IMG/VR virus record: IMGVR_UViG_3300037493_000586
Span: 1-23,516 of that record
Origin: a virus
DNA length: 23,516 bases
Reading direction: 5' to 3' (one strand)
The position numbers and the translations under genes are program-made. Below the pieces are notes generated by a model. That model worked only from the letters and a program-made list of their open reading frames with translations. It was not told the DNA's origin and ran no database searches. Of this stretch, positions 22,591-23,516 are shown in pieces (within the stretch, counting starts at the first letter, position 1; the number at the start of each line of letters is the position of its first letter).

Positions 22591-23007
22591 ATGAAATATA
22601 AATTAATTTTAATAATCTGCTTACTGGCATCATGCCAAAGTTACCGGGCAGAACGCAAAATCAGTAAACTTAAACAATGGGGTTACTTGTCCGACTCAAC
22701 CATTACCCGTTATGACACGATTAGAGGGTGGCAGAGAGATACATTTATTAAGTTTGATACAATCAATAGGGTTGATACGATAACCACCCTTAAAAACGGA
22801 ATTAAAGTGGTTACTTATATAAAGTGGAAAGAAAGAGAAGTGACTCAAATTGTAAGTCAAAAGGATACAATCTTTGAACATAAGTTTAAAACCAAAGTAA
22901 TTACTAAACCTGTTAAGTGGTGGAACAGATTCAAAATTGGTTTAATCTTTGGAATTATCGGAACGATTGCGATGTTTTACTCCGCTTATAAATTCAATAA
23001 ATTATGA
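22591..23007 (+). CDS. Probable unimolecular spanin (lipoprotein with C-terminal membrane span)
   Basis: 138 residues. The N-terminus 'MKYKLILIICLLASCQS' is a lipoprotein signal with lipobox L-A-S-C, cleaved before Cys15. The C-terminus 'WWNRFKIGLIFGIIGTIAMF' to the end (about 109-138) has one membrane span. Between them lies a charged beta-rich region ('RDTFIKFDTINRVDTI', 'GIKVVTYIKWKEREVTQIV'). Outer-membrane lipid anchor plus inner-membrane span in one protein is the layout of u-spanins such as T1 gp11, of similar size. Role: fuse the two membranes at lysis. It lies outside the endolysin operon. A simple lipoprotein accessory is the alternative. Confidence 0.6.
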   Translation: MKYKLILIICLLASCQSYRAERKISKLKQWGYLSDSTITRYDTIRGWQRDTFIKFDTINRVDTITTLKNGIKVVTYIKWKEREVTQIVSQKDTIFEHKFKTKVITKPVKWWNRFKIGLIFGIIGTIAMFYSAYKFNKL

Positions 23008-23393
23008 ACTTGAAAGAACAACAACAACATTTTAAAGAGTTGACTAAACTTATGGAGCATATATTGTTTTCAAAAGGCGATGACTACGCAAATGCAGACC
23101 GTTTAAGCAACTTTAAACTAAGCGGAGCTATCTCAGGGACTAACGCTCGACAAATAGCCTTAGACTTAATCGCAGTAAAAGTTTCGAGATTAGGAAACTT
23201 ATTCCATTCCGACAAAGTAAACAATGAAAGTATTTCCGATTCTATTTTGGATCTTGCCAACTATTCAATCTTACTTCACATGATAGTCAATGAGGGGACT
23301 TATAAGCAAATAGACAAACACACTTGCTTTGAAGCTTCACATTTTGAATGCAGATGCCAGGGGGAATGCGAACGTAATCCATCCAACTTATGA
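23004..23393 (+). CDS. DUF1599/Nmad1-like protein with cysteine-rich tail
   Basis: 129 residues. 'FSKGDDYANADRLSNFKLSGAIS' (about 22-44), then 'ALDLIAVKVSRLGNLFHSDKVNNESISDSILDLANYSILL' (about 52-91) fit DUF1599, also named nucleotide modification associated domain 1. This is the 'KGxDYa..d.l.NFk' and 'KxsRl..L......nEsi.D...DLanY' pattern of an all-helical, MazG-like fold. The tail 'HTCFEASHFECRCQGECERN' carries four Cys and could bind zinc. Knowledge: such proteins occur near DNA-modification genes but lack a proven reaction. It overlaps the spanin stop (ATGA). Confidence 0.7.
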   Translation: MNLKEQQQHFKELTKLMEHILFSKGDDYANADRLSNFKLSGAISGTNARQIALDLIAVKVSRLGNLFHSDKVNNESISDSILDLANYSILLHMIVNEGTYKQIDKHTCFEASHFECRCQGECERNPSNL

Positions 23394-23464
23394 TTTACCT
23401 ACTTTTATATCTTATTGGTGCGATTTTGTGTGTGGGTTTCATAGGCCAAGACGATTCACTCTAA
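23390..23464 (+). CDS. 24-residue membrane peptide
   Basis: Frame MIYLLLYLIGAILCVGFIGQ then DDSL, with ATG on the preceding stop (ATGA). It is one hydrophobic span and a short acidic end. The coupling supports it; the length makes chance possible. Function unknown. Confidence 0.35.
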   Translation: MIYLLLYLIGAILCVGFIGQDDSL

Positions 23465-23474
23465 AAAATAATCG

Positions 23475-23516
23475 TTTGATTTTTAAACACTTAGACTTAA
23501 TTACTAAAAATATTTA
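23475..23516 (+). promoter_or_regulatory. TTTG-N19-TA promoter-like site at the window end
   Basis: TTTG at 23475-23478, 19 bases, then TAATTACT from 23498. The run CTTAATTACT is shared with the leader at 13001-13010 (CTTAATTACT). The gene it would serve lies beyond the window. Confidence 0.4.

Noticed and set aside
22375-22633. Two overlapping minus-strand frames rich in Leu, Ile, Tyr and Cys
   Set aside because: They translate an AT-rich palindromic control region and the end of the zincin gene. Low complexity, no leader or partner gene, and the only frames of their kind on that strand.

Overview
The window is a piece of a tailed double-stranded DNA phage (or prophage) of a Bacteroidota host. 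It carries the terminase, nearly all virion genes, a lysis set and the start of an accessory region. The host call rests on four things seen in the sequence. The DNA is AT-rich. Genes lack Shine-Dalgarno sites and instead have A/T-rich leaders. Candidate promoters have the form TTG-N19-TA, close to the Bacteroidota -33/-7 pattern. Several proteins (hub with 'PGS..N' start, lectin-like fibre, KYRGQG basic peptide) resemble families I know from Bacteroidota phages. All convincing genes are on the + strand, tightly packed, often with ATGA stop/start overlaps. I see no tRNA, rRNA, CRISPR array or insertion sequence.

Layout. (1) 1-3903: end of an HNH homing-type endonuclease, small membrane and unknown proteins, a GT9/GT-B-like glycosyltransferase, a SAM methyltransferase, a metallophosphoesterase and two small proteins. 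(2) 3905-5561: small and large terminase subunits. (3) 5558-12987: a tail module, with a chaperone-like gene that appears to need a -1 frameshift on a T9 run, a tail-completion-like protein, a distal-tail-like protein, a large hub/fibre protein ending in a C1q/TNF-like domain, and the tape measure. (4) 13030-15681: head maturation protease fused to scaffold, major capsid protein, and a likely tail tube protein, closed by a strong intrinsic terminator at about 15699-15730. (5) 15764-20493: portal protein with an unusual C-terminal extension, connector, tail-terminator candidate and lectin-like receptor-binding genes. (6) 20508-21478: small membrane proteins (holin candidates), a small basic protein and an M15 endolysin, then a weaker terminator. 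(7) 21709-23516: a wHTH-like micro-protein, a small unknown, an HExxH zincin, a probable single-molecule spanin, a DUF1599/Nmad1-like protein and a tiny membrane peptide. These lie in regions with operator-like palindromes.

How they work together. Terminase packages DNA through the portal into a capsid built on the protease-scaffold. The connector and tail-terminator candidates join this to a siphovirus-like tail whose length is set by the 623-residue tape measure. The hub and lectin-like proteins probably bind the host. Holin, M15 endopeptidase and spanin would open the Gram-negative envelope. The gene order is unusual: tail genes sit between terminase and capsid, and the portal lies about 10.6 kb downstream of the large terminase.

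The most interesting points are the predicted -1 frameshift at 6005-6013, a set of promoters placed so close to start codons that leaderless mRNAs are predicted, the portal's HTH/MuF-like C-terminus, a possible nested scaffold start, and a palindrome-dense control region at 22415-22590.
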